Shown: piece after piece, positions 7,826 to 13,706 of the stretch
Position numbering within the stretch: position 1 is the stretch's first letter
How the letters are laid out: each line of letters begins with the position of its first letter
Source of the DNA: Nitrososphaerota archaeon
Lineage (GTDB): Archaea; Thermoproteota; Nitrososphaeria; Nitrososphaerales; Gagatemarchaeaceae
Length of the DNA stretch: 13,706 nucleotides
Reading direction: 5' to 3'
NCBI GenBank assembly: GCA_005877185.1
Contig: VBPQ01000003.1
Location: forward strand, 1-13,706
Position numbers and translations under genes: made by a program
The notes under the pieces: generated by a model
Told to the model about the DNA's origin: nothing
Seen by the model: the letters and a program-made list of their open reading frames with translations, nothing else
Databases searched by the model: none

Positions 7826-8473
7826 CTAGTGTGATTCGTCGTCGTCAAAAAGAGAGGGGAGGCTGGAAATCACCCCGCGGAGACCGCTCTTCCTGTACAC
7901 CTCGAGCGCGAGCTTCCAGTTCGCTCTCCGCAGGAGTACTGTTGTTGCTATCGTGAATATGAACGCCAAGACGGTTGCTATCACCTCATCCTCGCCGAGA
8001 AAGATCGCTAAAGTTGCGAGGAAGAAGCGACCGAGGTACGCGACGGCGGTGTAGAGGATGATCTTGCCCAGCGTGTTCGCCAGCAGGAACCTCCAGAAGG
8101 GAAAGTTCAGCATCCCCATCGGAATGGCGTACACCTCGTCCCGGAGAGGCGTGGCAGCGAGGATGAAGATCCCGAGAGTCCCGTACCTCCCTAGGAAGCT
8201 CCGGACGAGGTCAAGGTTGCTGCGGGTCTCCGTCTTCGGGAGCCCATAGCCGCTCCTCCCCAAGAGGTAGGAAGTGACCTTCCCGATAGAGCCGCCGATC
8301 CCGGCCAGCACACCAAGCTGAGGCGGGTCCAGAAAGTTGCTGAGCAGGACGACCACAAAAAGGTTGGGAAATGGAAAGAAGGGGACCACGCTGCCTAGGA
8401 GAGTCGTCGCGAAGACGCCGACGTATCCGTACCGTAGCGCGAGGTCAGTGAGGACGGAGGTTACATCGACCAA
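7826..8473 (-). CDS. DedA/VTT-domain (SNARE-associated type) membrane protein
   Basis: Polytopic membrane protein of 215 residues from the chosen start, with about five hydrophobic segments. It has the glycine-rich reentrant-like block GVLAGIGGSIGKVTSYLLG, followed by FILAATPLRDEVYAIPMGML and a later FPFWRFLLANTLGKIILY helix, the usual two halves of a VTT domain. The family is linked to lipid scrambling or undecaprenyl/small-molecule transport and membrane energetics; no specific substrate can be read here. The charged C-terminal tail ends in DDDESH. The TTG at 8473 is chosen because a TATA-like box lies about 28 bases upstream (leaderless pattern) and because the conserved part starts just after it; a start at 8608 would run into the divergent nre gene. 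It is upstream of hemA on the same strand, but hemA has its own promoter. Confidence 0.8.
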   Translation of the reverse strand: MVDVTSVLTDLALRYGYVGVFATTLLGSVVPFFPFPNLFVVVLLSNFLDPPQLGVLAGIGGSIGKVTSYLLGRSGYGLPKTETRSNLDLVRSFLGRYGTLGIFILAATPLRDEVYAIPMGMLNFPFWRFLLANTLGKIILYTAVAYLGRFFLATLAIFLGEDEVIATVLAFIFTIATTVLLRRANWKLALEVYRKSGLRGVISSLPSLFDDDESH

Positions 8474-8496
8474 GCAATCGTGGTCGGCGAACAAGG

Positions 8497-8506
8497 TGTT
8501 TAAGAA
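8497..8506 (-). promoter_or_regulatory. TATA-like box for the DedA gene in the divergent nre/DedA intergenic region
   Basis: On the minus strand TTCTTAAACA is centred near 8501, about 28 bases before the TTG start at 8473, matching leaderless archaeal promoters. The plus-strand complement TGTTTAAGAA is itself TATA-like and could serve nre with a leader of about 60 bases. A weaker candidate for nre is AAGAATAAC near 8543-8551. The rest of the 115-base gap (8474-8588) shows nothing else I can name. Confidence 0.5.
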
Positions 8507-8588
8507 TGCGGAGCGCCTCTTGAACTCGATAGTTCTGCCGAGAAGAATAACTTGGCTCTCGAACGTGATTCCCACGAGCATAACGGGG

Positions 8589-9851
8589 ATGGAGGAGGAG
8601 GTCGCCAAGTCGATAGAGGTCGTGGAGAACCCGCCTGCGTGGATGTGTCTTCAGTGTCGCGGCGCCAAACTCCTCTGTGGGAAGCCGAGGTGCCCGATAA
8701 TAGTGAAGGCGCAGTCGATCGCTAGGATGGGAAGCTCGATCGAGACCGACAGGATAGACGGGGCATCCCCTCCGGGAGTTTTTGTGGGGAGGCTCGGCTA
8801 CCCGAGGGTCTCCATCGGCCCGATGGTCCCGCCACAGCACGGAGACACCTCCGTCCTCGACACGCCGGAGGAGTGGCTCGGAAAGCCGATAGAGAAGATC
8901 GTAGACTACAGGTATTCGCTCGTGAGGGGGAATGCCCGGGCAAGCGTCGACGACGCGAAGAGTCCGACGAGGCTACTCTCGAGCCTTCAGGAGCTGGCCA
9001 TGGCGGCCCGCCCCGTCGAGACCGAGCTAAGGCTGACGAAGCCGCCGAGGAAGATACTCTCCCTCAGCGAGGATACCCAGCCGTTCGGACCCTCGGCACC
9101 CCTGGAGAAGTTCAAGACCTCTAACCCCTCGGTCGACAGGAGGATCGAGACCTGCTACTACGACAGAGACCTCAAGGCCGCGGAGGCCGTCAACGCCCTC
9201 TACTCGCGCGGAGTCCTCGTGACCAGGATTCAGAAGACCTTCAGTCTGGGGATGTTCGGAGAGGGTGGGAGGAGGAAGATCGTCCCGACGAGATGGTCCA
9301 TCACAGCGGTGGACAGCACGATCAGCCAGAACCTGATTGACAGGGTCAAGGGCTACCCCACGATAGACGAGTACAGGGTATACGGCTTCGACGTCTACGA
9401 CAACCAGTACGTCGCGATACTATTGCCCGAGCAGTGGAGGTTCGAGTGGGTCGAGGCCTGGTTCCCCAACACCACCTGGAACCAGTTCACCAACCAGCCT
9501 TACGTCATAGGGGACTACGAAGAACACTTCGGGAGGACCACGTACGCGAAGGTCGGTGGCTGCTATTACTCGACGAGGCTCGCGGTAACTGAGGCGCTCG
9601 AGAGGGAGGGGAGGCAGGCCGCCGCGATCGTCCTGAGGGAGACGTACCCGGGCTATCTCATGCCTCTCGGCGTCTGGAACGTGAGAGAGAGCATAAGGAT
9701 GCTGATGAAGCAGAGGTTCGTGACCTTCGACACCTTCAAGGGAGCCTTGTGGTTCGCCCTCGGCAAGATGAAGATCCCGCGAGAGAAGTGGGTCGCCTCG
9801 AGCGTCCTGATATCGAGAGAGCTCACCCAGACCAAGATTACCAACTACTGA
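8589..9851 (+). CDS. nreA: Nre-family archaeal DNA repair protein
   Basis: Archaea-specific Nre family; in Haloferax the NreA protein contributes to repair of DNA damage such as mitomycin C lesions and carries a PCNA-binding tail. A four-cysteine zinc-finger-like motif lies near the N-terminus (Cys20, Cys23, Cys30, Cys35 in MCLQCRGAKLLCGKPRCP), followed by the Nre N-terminal domain (GASPPGVFVGRLGYPRVSIG, VPPQHGDTSVLDTPEEW) and the C-terminal domain (GRTTYAKVGGCYYSTRLAV, LRETYPGYLMPLGVWNVRE). It ends in QTKITNY, which resembles a PIP-box. The 420-residue length fits. ATG at 8589 is chosen; the frame is open further upstream but that part overlaps the divergent DedA promoter and coding region and shows no Nre-like sequence. 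The choice between NreA and NreB is less sure than the family. Confidence 0.92.
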   Translation: MEEEVAKSIEVVENPPAWMCLQCRGAKLLCGKPRCPIIVKAQSIARMGSSIETDRIDGASPPGVFVGRLGYPRVSIGPMVPPQHGDTSVLDTPEEWLGKPIEKIVDYRYSLVRGNARASVDDAKSPTRLLSSLQELAMAARPVETELRLTKPPRKILSLSEDTQPFGPSAPLEKFKTSNPSVDRRIETCYYDRDLKAAEAVNALYSRGVLVTRIQKTFSLGMFGEGGRRKIVPTRWSITAVDSTISQNLIDRVKGYPTIDEYRVYGFDVYDNQYVAILLPEQWRFEWVEAWFPNTTWNQFTNQPYVIGDYEEHFGRTTYAKVGGCYYSTRLAVTEALEREGRQAAAIVLRETYPGYLMPLGVWNVRESIRMLMKQRFVTFDTFKGALWFALGKMKIPREKWVASSVLISRELTQTKITNY

Positions 9852-9905
9852 CCGAAAAATCACATAGTCAGCGTCGAGTCAGTCTCCTTTGACAGTCAGG
9901 GGTGA

Positions 9906-9965
9906 GGATTGCATAATCCCCGGCCCTGCCACAAAAGCCTCGGTCGGGAACTTACCAAGATAAGT
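9906..9965 (+). other. Row of three short potential hairpins between nre and the endonuclease remnant
   Basis: Three adjacent inverted repeats: GGATT-GCAT-AATCC (9906-9919), CCCGGCC with GGTCGGG (9919-9925 with 9942-9948, one G-U pair, 16-base loop), and ACTTA-CCAAGA-TAAGT (9950-9965). They could fold in the nre 3' untranslated region or be part of a small RNA. I find no tRNA, C/D-box or H/ACA signature. They may be chance structures. Confidence 0.25.
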
Positions 9966-9980
9966 ATCATAGGTGCGTAA

Positions 9981-9991
9981 TTTCCTTTAAT
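9981..9991 (+). promoter_or_regulatory. TATA-like box upstream of the endonuclease remnant
   Basis: TTTCCTTTAAT with its TTTAAT core centred near 9988 places an archaeal transcription start at about 10014, exactly at the ATG at 10014-10016. This is the spacing expected of a leaderless transcript and supports 10014 as the original start of the following reading frame. Confidence 0.45.
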
Positions 9992-10013
9992 CCTCCGCGC
10001 CACTAGCTAGCGA

Positions 10014-10534
10014 ATGAGCACAACAGCAATAATCGATGAGCAGGTGAAGGCGGTCTCGGCCATCCGCGAGCGACTGGATTGGTTGCCGGGAGTAAGTACA
10101 AGGTGTATGTGGACGAGATCCAAGAGGTAGTTGGCGAATTTCCAACTAAGAAATCGGAGTCTGAGAAGTGGGATTGGAAGTTAGTTGCAGTGTGGGTTGA
10201 TACAGAGGGATGCTTCTCAACAAGCCCTGATACGCTTAGGGCGACAATTACACAGAAGGAAAGGGGACCACTCGAGGGCATCCGGAGTTTCCTTGAAAAG
10301 GAAGGAATTCGCTCCAAAATAATTTCATTACATAAAGAGGATCGGGAGTACTTTTACTTGATCACAAAGGGAGGGATGGAAGCTCTAGCTACGCTTGTAG
10401 TAAACATCGAACCTTACATCAGGACCAACAACAAGAAAGAGTAAATCATGAGGTTAAGGATGGAAATTTCGAGAAAGACGAGGTTGGAAAGTGTGCACAG
10501 AAGGGAGGCCAGGCGCATACTCGGTCTTGAGTGA
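10014..10534 (+). pseudogene. Decayed LAGLIDADG homing endonuclease gene (frameshift plus in-frame stop)
   Basis: The best-preserved piece is frame 10079-10444 (TTG start, 121 residues). It contains one LAGLIDADG motif, LVAVWVDTEGCF (residues 35-46, acidic Glu43 where the catalytic Asp/Glu sits), then ATITQKERGPLEGIRSFLEKEG and YFYLITKGGMEAL, the usual beta-beta-alpha order, ending IEPYIRTNNKKE-stop. The stop is TAA at 10442. In the same frame the sequence continues IMRLRMEISRKTRLESVHR and ends at a TGA at 10532-10534, a basic tail as expected after the family's common KKEQI. The TAA therefore looks like a CAA-to-TAA mutation. Upstream, a leaderless ATG at 10014 opens a 38-codon frame (MSTTAIIDEQVKAVSAIRER), one base out of register, ending at 10130; a frameshift near 10079-10127 would join it. 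The island is visibly more AT-rich than its neighbours, suggesting horizontal arrival. A functional short protein from 10079 is not excluded. Confidence 0.65.
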
Positions 10535-10601
10535 AACCAATCCCTTCCACACGAAATGGCTAATATCAGGATGAACTGGTACGAGGGGGAAAGGATTTCG
10601 A

Positions 10602-11297
10602 GTGACTGAGAAACTGTACTGGAAGGACGCGTACAAGTCATCCTTCGAAGGGAAGGTTCTCTCCGTCGGTGGAAACAAAGTCGTGCTCGACCAGACCGCG
10701 TTCAACCCGAGAGGGGGTGGACTCGTCTCCGATACGGGAAAGCTAGGTGGAGTCAGAGTCCTTGAAGTCTTGAAGGAGGGCGAGGAAATCTTTCACGTCT
10801 TGGACCAGCCGCCGTCTTTCAAAGTGGGCGACTCGGTACGAGGCATCATCGACTGGGAAAGAAGGTACAGGATCATGAAGATGCACACCACTGCCCATAT
10901 CTTGAGTTCTATAGTCAACAGAGAGACGGGGGCCCTGATCACCGGGAACCAGATTGGTCCAGAGGAATCAAGGCTAGACCTAAGCCTCGAGCAGTTCGAC
11001 CGCACGAAGTTCGATCGGTACATCGAGTTGGCGAATGAAGTCGTCAGGCGAGGAGTGGAAGTTACGACCTTCTTCATGAAGAGGGAGGAGGCGCTCAAGA
11101 TGCCAGGGCTGGTCAAGCTTGCGAATGCCATGCCGCCGACTCTGGACACGCTAAGGATAGTCCAGATTGGGGATGTTGATACCCAAGCAGACGGGGGAGT
11201 TCACGTCAGGAATACCAAGGAAATCCGCAGGGTGGTCGGCAACAGTGTAGAAAACAAAGGAAAGAGTAACAGGCGGGTATACTTCACGGTCTCGTGA
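10602..11297 (+). CDS. alaX: Free-standing alanyl-tRNA editing protein (AlaX)
   Basis: Hydrolyses mischarged Ser-tRNA(Ala) (and possibly Gly-tRNA(Ala)) in trans. 231 residues, the AlaX-M size class: an N-terminal beta-barrel part with FNPRGGGLVSDTG (residues 34-46, the glycine-rich motif) followed by the editing domain with the zinc motif HTTAH (His95, His99) and the second metal segment QADGGVHVRNTKEI (Asp197, His201). Most family members have Cys at the Asp197 position, so metal binding may differ. The start is GTG at 10602 with an AAAGGA site about 7 bases upstream. It lies downstream of the endonuclease remnant and is convergent with the zinc-finger gene, 14 bases apart at the stops. No other alaS-like sequence is in the window. 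Confidence 0.9.
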   Translation: MTEKLYWKDAYKSSFEGKVLSVGGNKVVLDQTAFNPRGGGLVSDTGKLGGVRVLEVLKEGEEIFHVLDQPPSFKVGDSVRGIIDWERRYRIMKMHTTAHILSSIVNRETGALITGNQIGPEESRLDLSLEQFDRTKFDRYIELANEVVRRGVEVTTFFMKREEALKMPGLVKLANAMPPTLDTLRIVQIGDVDTQADGGVHVRNTKEIRRVVGNSVENKGKSNRRVYFTVS

Positions 11298-11311
11298 ATG
11301 GATGGTGTCAG

Positions 11312-11488
11312 CTAGCGCCTTCTCGCTGTCCAGACGGGCATCTTCTTCGCGGTACAGTTACCGCAGAGGCTCCTCATCGACCTGGTTGATTCATCGAACA
11401 TCGTGGTTGAGTGTGACATGCATATGCTCAGTCCACACTCTGAGCAGGTAGTCACCGCGTGTCCTTTGCAGACTCCACATCGTGCCAA
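11312..11488 (-). CDS. Small cysteine-rich zinc-finger/zinc-ribbon protein
   Basis: A 58-residue frame from TTG at 11488 to TAG at 11312. It contains CGVC (Cys4, Cys7), His10, CSEC (Cys15, Cys18), Cys23, His26 and CGNC (Cys42, Cys45), enough ligands for two zinc sites. The CSECGLSICMSH segment resembles a B-box-like or treble-clef finger. No family is recognised. The frame is open upstream of the TTG to about 11635 without ATG or GTG, so the start rests on the first plausible codon before the cysteine pattern. A TATA-like box at 11618-11625 would give a leader of about 105 bases. It ends 14 bases from the convergent alaX stop. Regularly spaced Cys pairs make a chance frame unlikely. Role unknown; nucleic-acid or protein binding is a guess. 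Confidence 0.6.
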   Translation of the reverse strand: MARCGVCKGHAVTTCSECGLSICMSHSTTMFDESTRSMRSLCGNCTAKKMPVWTARRR

Positions 11489-11617
11489 TTTGTAACTCTC
11501 GATTCGACCCCAACCGCACAGCGCTTTGTCTGCGATGCTTCCAGACCATCCTGAGAGCCGCAGACCCGACGGCTTCTTACCGTGCTGAGCCGGGGTTTTG
11601 GAGAGGGGGGTCCTGGT

Positions 11618-11625
11618 TAATAAAG
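11618..11625 (-). promoter_or_regulatory. TATA-like box between the 106-residue gene and the zinc-finger gene
   Basis: On the minus strand TTTATTAA lies just downstream of the stop at 11635 and about 130 bases before the TTG at 11488. It could drive the zinc-finger gene with a long leader starting near 11592. The 146-base gap 11489-11634 shows no other feature I can support; in particular no tRNA. Confidence 0.4.
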
Positions 11626-11634
11626 GCTCGGCCC

Positions 11635-11955
11635 TCAGATTGGAAGTTTCACCTCGCCCCTGAACCTCACTATCCCTCTTGACTCGAGGATAGTGGCGGA
11701 CTTCGCCGCATCCCCTTTCGACAGCCAGGTCGACATCGCCTTCGTGTTGCCGTCGGAGTCGCAGATCACCACTGCCGCAGTATCGTTCTTCCCGTCTATT
11801 ACCGAGTAGAGGTTCTCCTCACCGACGGGACTCCAATCGGTTCTTCCCGTCTTCATGAAGAGGACGGGATAAGACGGCCCCGCCACCTCCTGCAGCAGCT
11901 TTATCGCGCGCTGGACTATCGTCCTCCCTTCCTGTACCGCCTGGAAATAATCCAA
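11635..11955 (-). CDS. Conserved-looking hypothetical protein, 106 residues
   Basis: No family recognised. The protein is soluble, with no signal peptide or membrane segment. It opens with an amphipathic helix (residues about 4-24, VQEGRTIVQRAIKLLQEVAG), followed by alternating beta-like stretches (YPVLFMKTG, LYSVIDGKND, TAAVVICDSDG), a helix near DAAKSATILESRG, and a final strand RFRGEVKLP. It starts with TTG at 11955, 25 bases after the stop of the DUF996 gene, so co-transcription from that gene's promoter is likely. The composition matches its neighbours. Possible alternatives such as a small sensor or ligand-binding domain are guesses. Confidence 0.7.
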   Translation of the reverse strand: MDYFQAVQEGRTIVQRAIKLLQEVAGPSYPVLFMKTGRTDWSPVGEENLYSVIDGKNDTAAVVICDSDGNTKAMSTWLSKGDAAKSATILESRGIVRFRGEVKLPI

Positions 11956-11980
11956 CTGTGCTAGGGTCTGCGGTCTTGGT

Positions 11981-12586
11981 CTAGCCGGTCGTGGTCATGG
12001 GAGCGGTCCCCGAAGGAGGCACCGGTGGCGTATCTGGCAGAGAGAAGAACGCGACGATCAACAAGATCTGCGCCACGAAGATTAGCACAAACCCGATCAG
12101 TATGATCGTTAGCGCTGCTCCAATCAGGTAAAGCAACGCGGCGGTGCTGAACAGTCCCACGTTGAGTCTTGCAGCGACTGACTTGTAGCTCATCCTGAGG
12201 AATACGGCGGATATGACGATCAAGACCCAGGCAGCCAAGAGTCCGATCGCGAGGCTAGCGATGAGGCTGATGATGTCTGAAGCGGGTATCGTAGGAGGGA
12301 CGGATGGAGATGCGCCGAATAAGTTTCCGATTCCTATGAAACGAGCGATGGCGGTAAAAACGAATGCCACAAGCACAGCTATTCCGCCTATGGCTAGTAC
12401 GACAGAGACTATCATGTTGTTGAATATGCGCCTGTCGCCGAGTATGTCGGAGATGTATTTGACGGCGACGAGGGTCATAATCAATCCTGCGATTGAGAGA
12501 ACCGGTCCGACAGACGGGACTATTCCAAGCAGCGCGAGAATCGAGCCAACGCCACCAAGGGTCTTTGCCTGGGAGAGCGAGGCCAT
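11981..12586 (-). CDS. DUF996 family membrane protein
   Basis: 201 residues with four or five hydrophobic segments (about residues 10-45, 58-88, 102-128, 145-180). The N-terminus SQAKTLGGVGSILALLGIVP followed by GPVLSIAGLIMTLVAVKYIS is the hallmark of the DUF996 family, archaeal integral membrane proteins of unknown function. The C-terminal tail is proline/threonine-rich (PPVPPSGTAPMTTTG) and probably exposed. The ATG at 12586 lies about 28 bases from a TATA box, so the transcript is essentially leaderless. The 106-residue gene follows by 25 bases. Confidence 0.85.
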   Translation of the reverse strand: MASLSQAKTLGGVGSILALLGIVPSVGPVLSIAGLIMTLVAVKYISDILGDRRIFNNMIVSVVLAIGGIAVLVAFVFTAIARFIGIGNLFGASPSVPPTIPASDIISLIASLAIGLLAAWVLIVISAVFLRMSYKSVAARLNVGLFSTAALLYLIGAALTIILIGFVLIFVAQILLIVAFFSLPDTPPVPPSGTAPMTTTG

Positions 12587-12610
12587 TCAGGAGCGCGAAA
12601 GCCGATAGAT

Positions 12611-12618
12611 GATATAAA
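12611..12618 (-). promoter_or_regulatory. TATA box of the DUF996 gene (leaderless promoter)
   Basis: TTTATATC on the minus strand, centred near 12614, 28 bases before the ATG at 12586. Predicted start is about 12588, leaving a leader of roughly two bases. It is the clearest archaeal promoter in the window. Confidence 0.65.
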
Positions 12619-12642
12619 CGTATGTGGGATTCTCTCCTCTCA

Positions 12643-13530
12643 TTAACTGGTGAAGTAGAGCAGCGCGAAGACTCCCGCTATCGAGAGCAGGATACCGACC
12701 AGTTGATTTGGTTCCAGCCTCTCTCGCAGGAAAGCCATCGCGTAGGTGGTCGCGAAGGCTCCTCCCATCCCCGAGAGAGCTGTCACCACAGGGAGTGTGG
12801 CGCCTCCAAACGATATCCCCAAGTTGAACGAAAGTAGCCCGAAAGTCTCAAGGATTCCCATCACCAGCATCGTTCGAGTCATGACGTCTCGCCTCGGCCT
12901 GACGTCCTGCTTCAGGAGAGGTGCGAATGTGAAACCGAAGATGCCGCCGAGCCCTCTCAGGAAGAGCACAGGAAGGACATACCCGACCAAAGGCGTGACG
13001 AAGCCGAGCGCGACGTAGACACTCCCGAAAGAGACGGCCGCCACGACAGCCGAGTCGACCCCTGGCATGACCTTGACAAGACCACCTCCGCGCAGGTAGC
13101 GACCAAGCTCGGAGAAACGAGTCGAGAGGAGGATCACTCCGAGGATGACCGCCGCGAGGGCGAGCGTCCTGACTCCTGAAAGCATCACGCCCAAGAAGAT
13201 CACGGCGAAGATGGTCGTGATGATAGGATAGGAGTACGCGATGGGGGCAACAACTGAGACGACTCCGTGGTGCAAGCCGCGGTACAGGAAGATGAACGCG
13301 AAGAAGTTCAAGACACTGAGAGACACAAGGGTCAGGGCAAGTTCGAGTGAGATGCTGAAGTCTGGGCGGAGTAGGGGCAGAAGGAGGAGGATAGTTGCGG
13401 TGCTGACGACATGCATGTAGACGGTCGTTCTGTAGTGGCCGGCCTTCTGGGACGAGCTCCGGGAGAGGTAGTCCGACGTCCCCCAGCAGAAGGCAGTGAG
13501 AGCGCCCAGGAGTACCGGTGGGTAAGCCAT
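12643..13530 (-). CDS. EamA/DMT-superfamily transporter
   Basis: 295 residues with about ten hydrophobic segments arranged as two EamA repeats (about residues 3-135 and 150-292), the size and layout of drug/metabolite exporters. Typical signatures are LTAFCWGTSDYLSRSS in the first helix, SVVAPIAYSYPIITTIFAV in the fourth, the repeat-2 counterpart ATLPVVTALSGMGGAFATT, and the C-terminal LRERLEPNQLVGILLSIAGVF. The substrate cannot be told; amino acids or small metabolites are common for the family. It starts with ATG at 13530, 62 bases after the DJ-1/PfpI gene stop. A weak TATA-like TTTTGTACC lies near 13569-13577. The terminal stop is TAA. Confidence 0.9.
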   Translation of the reverse strand: MAYPPVLLGALTAFCWGTSDYLSRSSSQKAGHYRTTVYMHVVSTATILLLLPLLRPDFSISLELALTLVSLSVLNFFAFIFLYRGLHHGVVSVVAPIAYSYPIITTIFAVIFLGVMLSGVRTLALAAVILGVILLSTRFSELGRYLRGGGLVKVMPGVDSAVVAAVSFGSVYVALGFVTPLVGYVLPVLFLRGLGGIFGFTFAPLLKQDVRPRRDVMTRTMLVMGILETFGLLSFNLGISFGGATLPVVTALSGMGGAFATTYAMAFLRERLEPNQLVGILLSIAGVFALLYFTS

Positions 13531-13592
13531 TAAGAGAACGCGCCCGACGAACTCCGACGAAAGGGTTGGTACAAAACCTGAACGGAGGCTGG

Positions 13593-13706
13593 CTAGCGCG
13601 CCCTTCCTTTCAGGGGAGCTACTTTCATCTCCCCGAGCGCAGCGATTATCTCCCGACAGAAGGCCGGCAGGTCGTCGGGGAAGCGCGATGTGATTATGTT
13701 TCCGTC
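13593..13706 (-). CDS. DJ-1/PfpI family protein, C-terminal fragment (5' end outside window)
   Basis: Only the last 37 residues are in the window. They read DGNIITSRFPDDLPAFCREI followed by IAALGE and a basic tail ending at TAG (13593-13595). The pattern DGNxITSRxPDDLPAF followed by a final helix is the conserved C-terminus of the PfpI/DJ-1 glyoxalase-deglycase-protease family. The catalytic Cys and Glu lie outside the window. It is on the same strand as and upstream of the EamA gene, 62 bases apart. Confidence 0.8.
   Translation of the reverse strand, partial: DGNIITSRFPDDLPAFCREIIAALGEMKVAPLKGRAR

Noticed and set aside
8337..8588. Upstream extension of the nre reading frame by 84 codons
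   Set aside because: It overlaps the divergent DedA coding and promoter region and shows no Nre-like sequence before MEEEVAKS; the four-cysteine motif follows naturally from ATG at 8589.
8474..8608. N-terminal extension of the DedA protein to 8608
   Set aside because: It would overlap the nre start, adds 45 residues with no family similarity, and places the TATA-like box inside the gene.
10571..10609. 12-codon upstream frame (MNWYEGERISSD) overlapping the alaX start as a regulatory uORF
   Set aside because: No promoter or ribosome-binding site supports its translation; very short frames of this kind are expected by chance.
11489..11580. Possible tRNA, from a GGTCGAATC stretch on the minus strand
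   Set aside because: No 5-base T-stem around it, no acceptor or anticodon stem could be paired.
11482..11682. 66-codon plus-strand frame rich in Arg/Pro/Cys
   Set aside because: It covers an intergenic gap and the ends of two minus-strand genes, has no recognisable pattern, and conflicts with the better-supported zinc-finger frame.
10003..13600. GCTAGC words at three places (about 10005, 11311 and 13592) as a repeat
   Set aside because: Two contain the stop codons of unrelated genes and no longer flanking similarity exists; chance.

Overview
The window reads as archaeal DNA of fairly high GC content. Its codon use is rich in AGG/AGA arginine. GTG and TTG starts are common. Four TATA-like boxes lie about 26-29 bases upstream of a start codon or expected transcript start, the spacing of leaderless archaeal genes. 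An Nre-type repair protein, a free-standing AlaX editing protein and a DUF996 membrane protein also point to archaea. The lineage cannot be fixed from this alone; a Nitrososphaeria/Thaumarchaeota-like or Thermoplasmata-like organism would fit.

Bases 1-7732, all on the minus strand, are one tightly packed haem operon transcribed in the order hemA-hemC-hemD-hemB-hemQ-hemL-hemE-hemH. Most junctions are 4-base ATGA/GTGA overlaps or gaps of 1-8 bases. Together the genes run from glutamyl-tRNA to coproporphyrin, then iron insertion (HemH/CpfC) and coprohaem decarboxylation (HemQ/ChdC). This is the coproporphyrin-dependent route best known from Gram-positive bacteria, not the sirohaem (Ahb) route typical of many archaea. 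The only enzyme not seen is the coproporphyrinogen III oxidase (HemY/CgoX), which could lie beyond base 1. A promoter with a perfect inverted repeat sits just upstream of hemA.

Upstream of hemA lies a DedA/VTT membrane protein gene (minus strand). It is divergent from the nre repair gene (plus strand) across a 115-base shared promoter region. After nre comes a short intergenic stretch with possible hairpins. It is followed by a more AT-rich island (10014-10534) that looks like a decayed LAGLIDADG homing endonuclease: leaderless promoter, a frameshift, and an in-frame TAA with the reading frame continuing after it. The alaX gene follows on the plus strand.

The right part (11312-13706) is all minus strand: a C-terminal DJ-1/PfpI fragment at the window edge, an EamA/DMT transporter, a DUF996 membrane protein with its own promoter, a 106-residue protein of unknown family, and a 58-residue cysteine-rich zinc-finger protein that starts with TTG.
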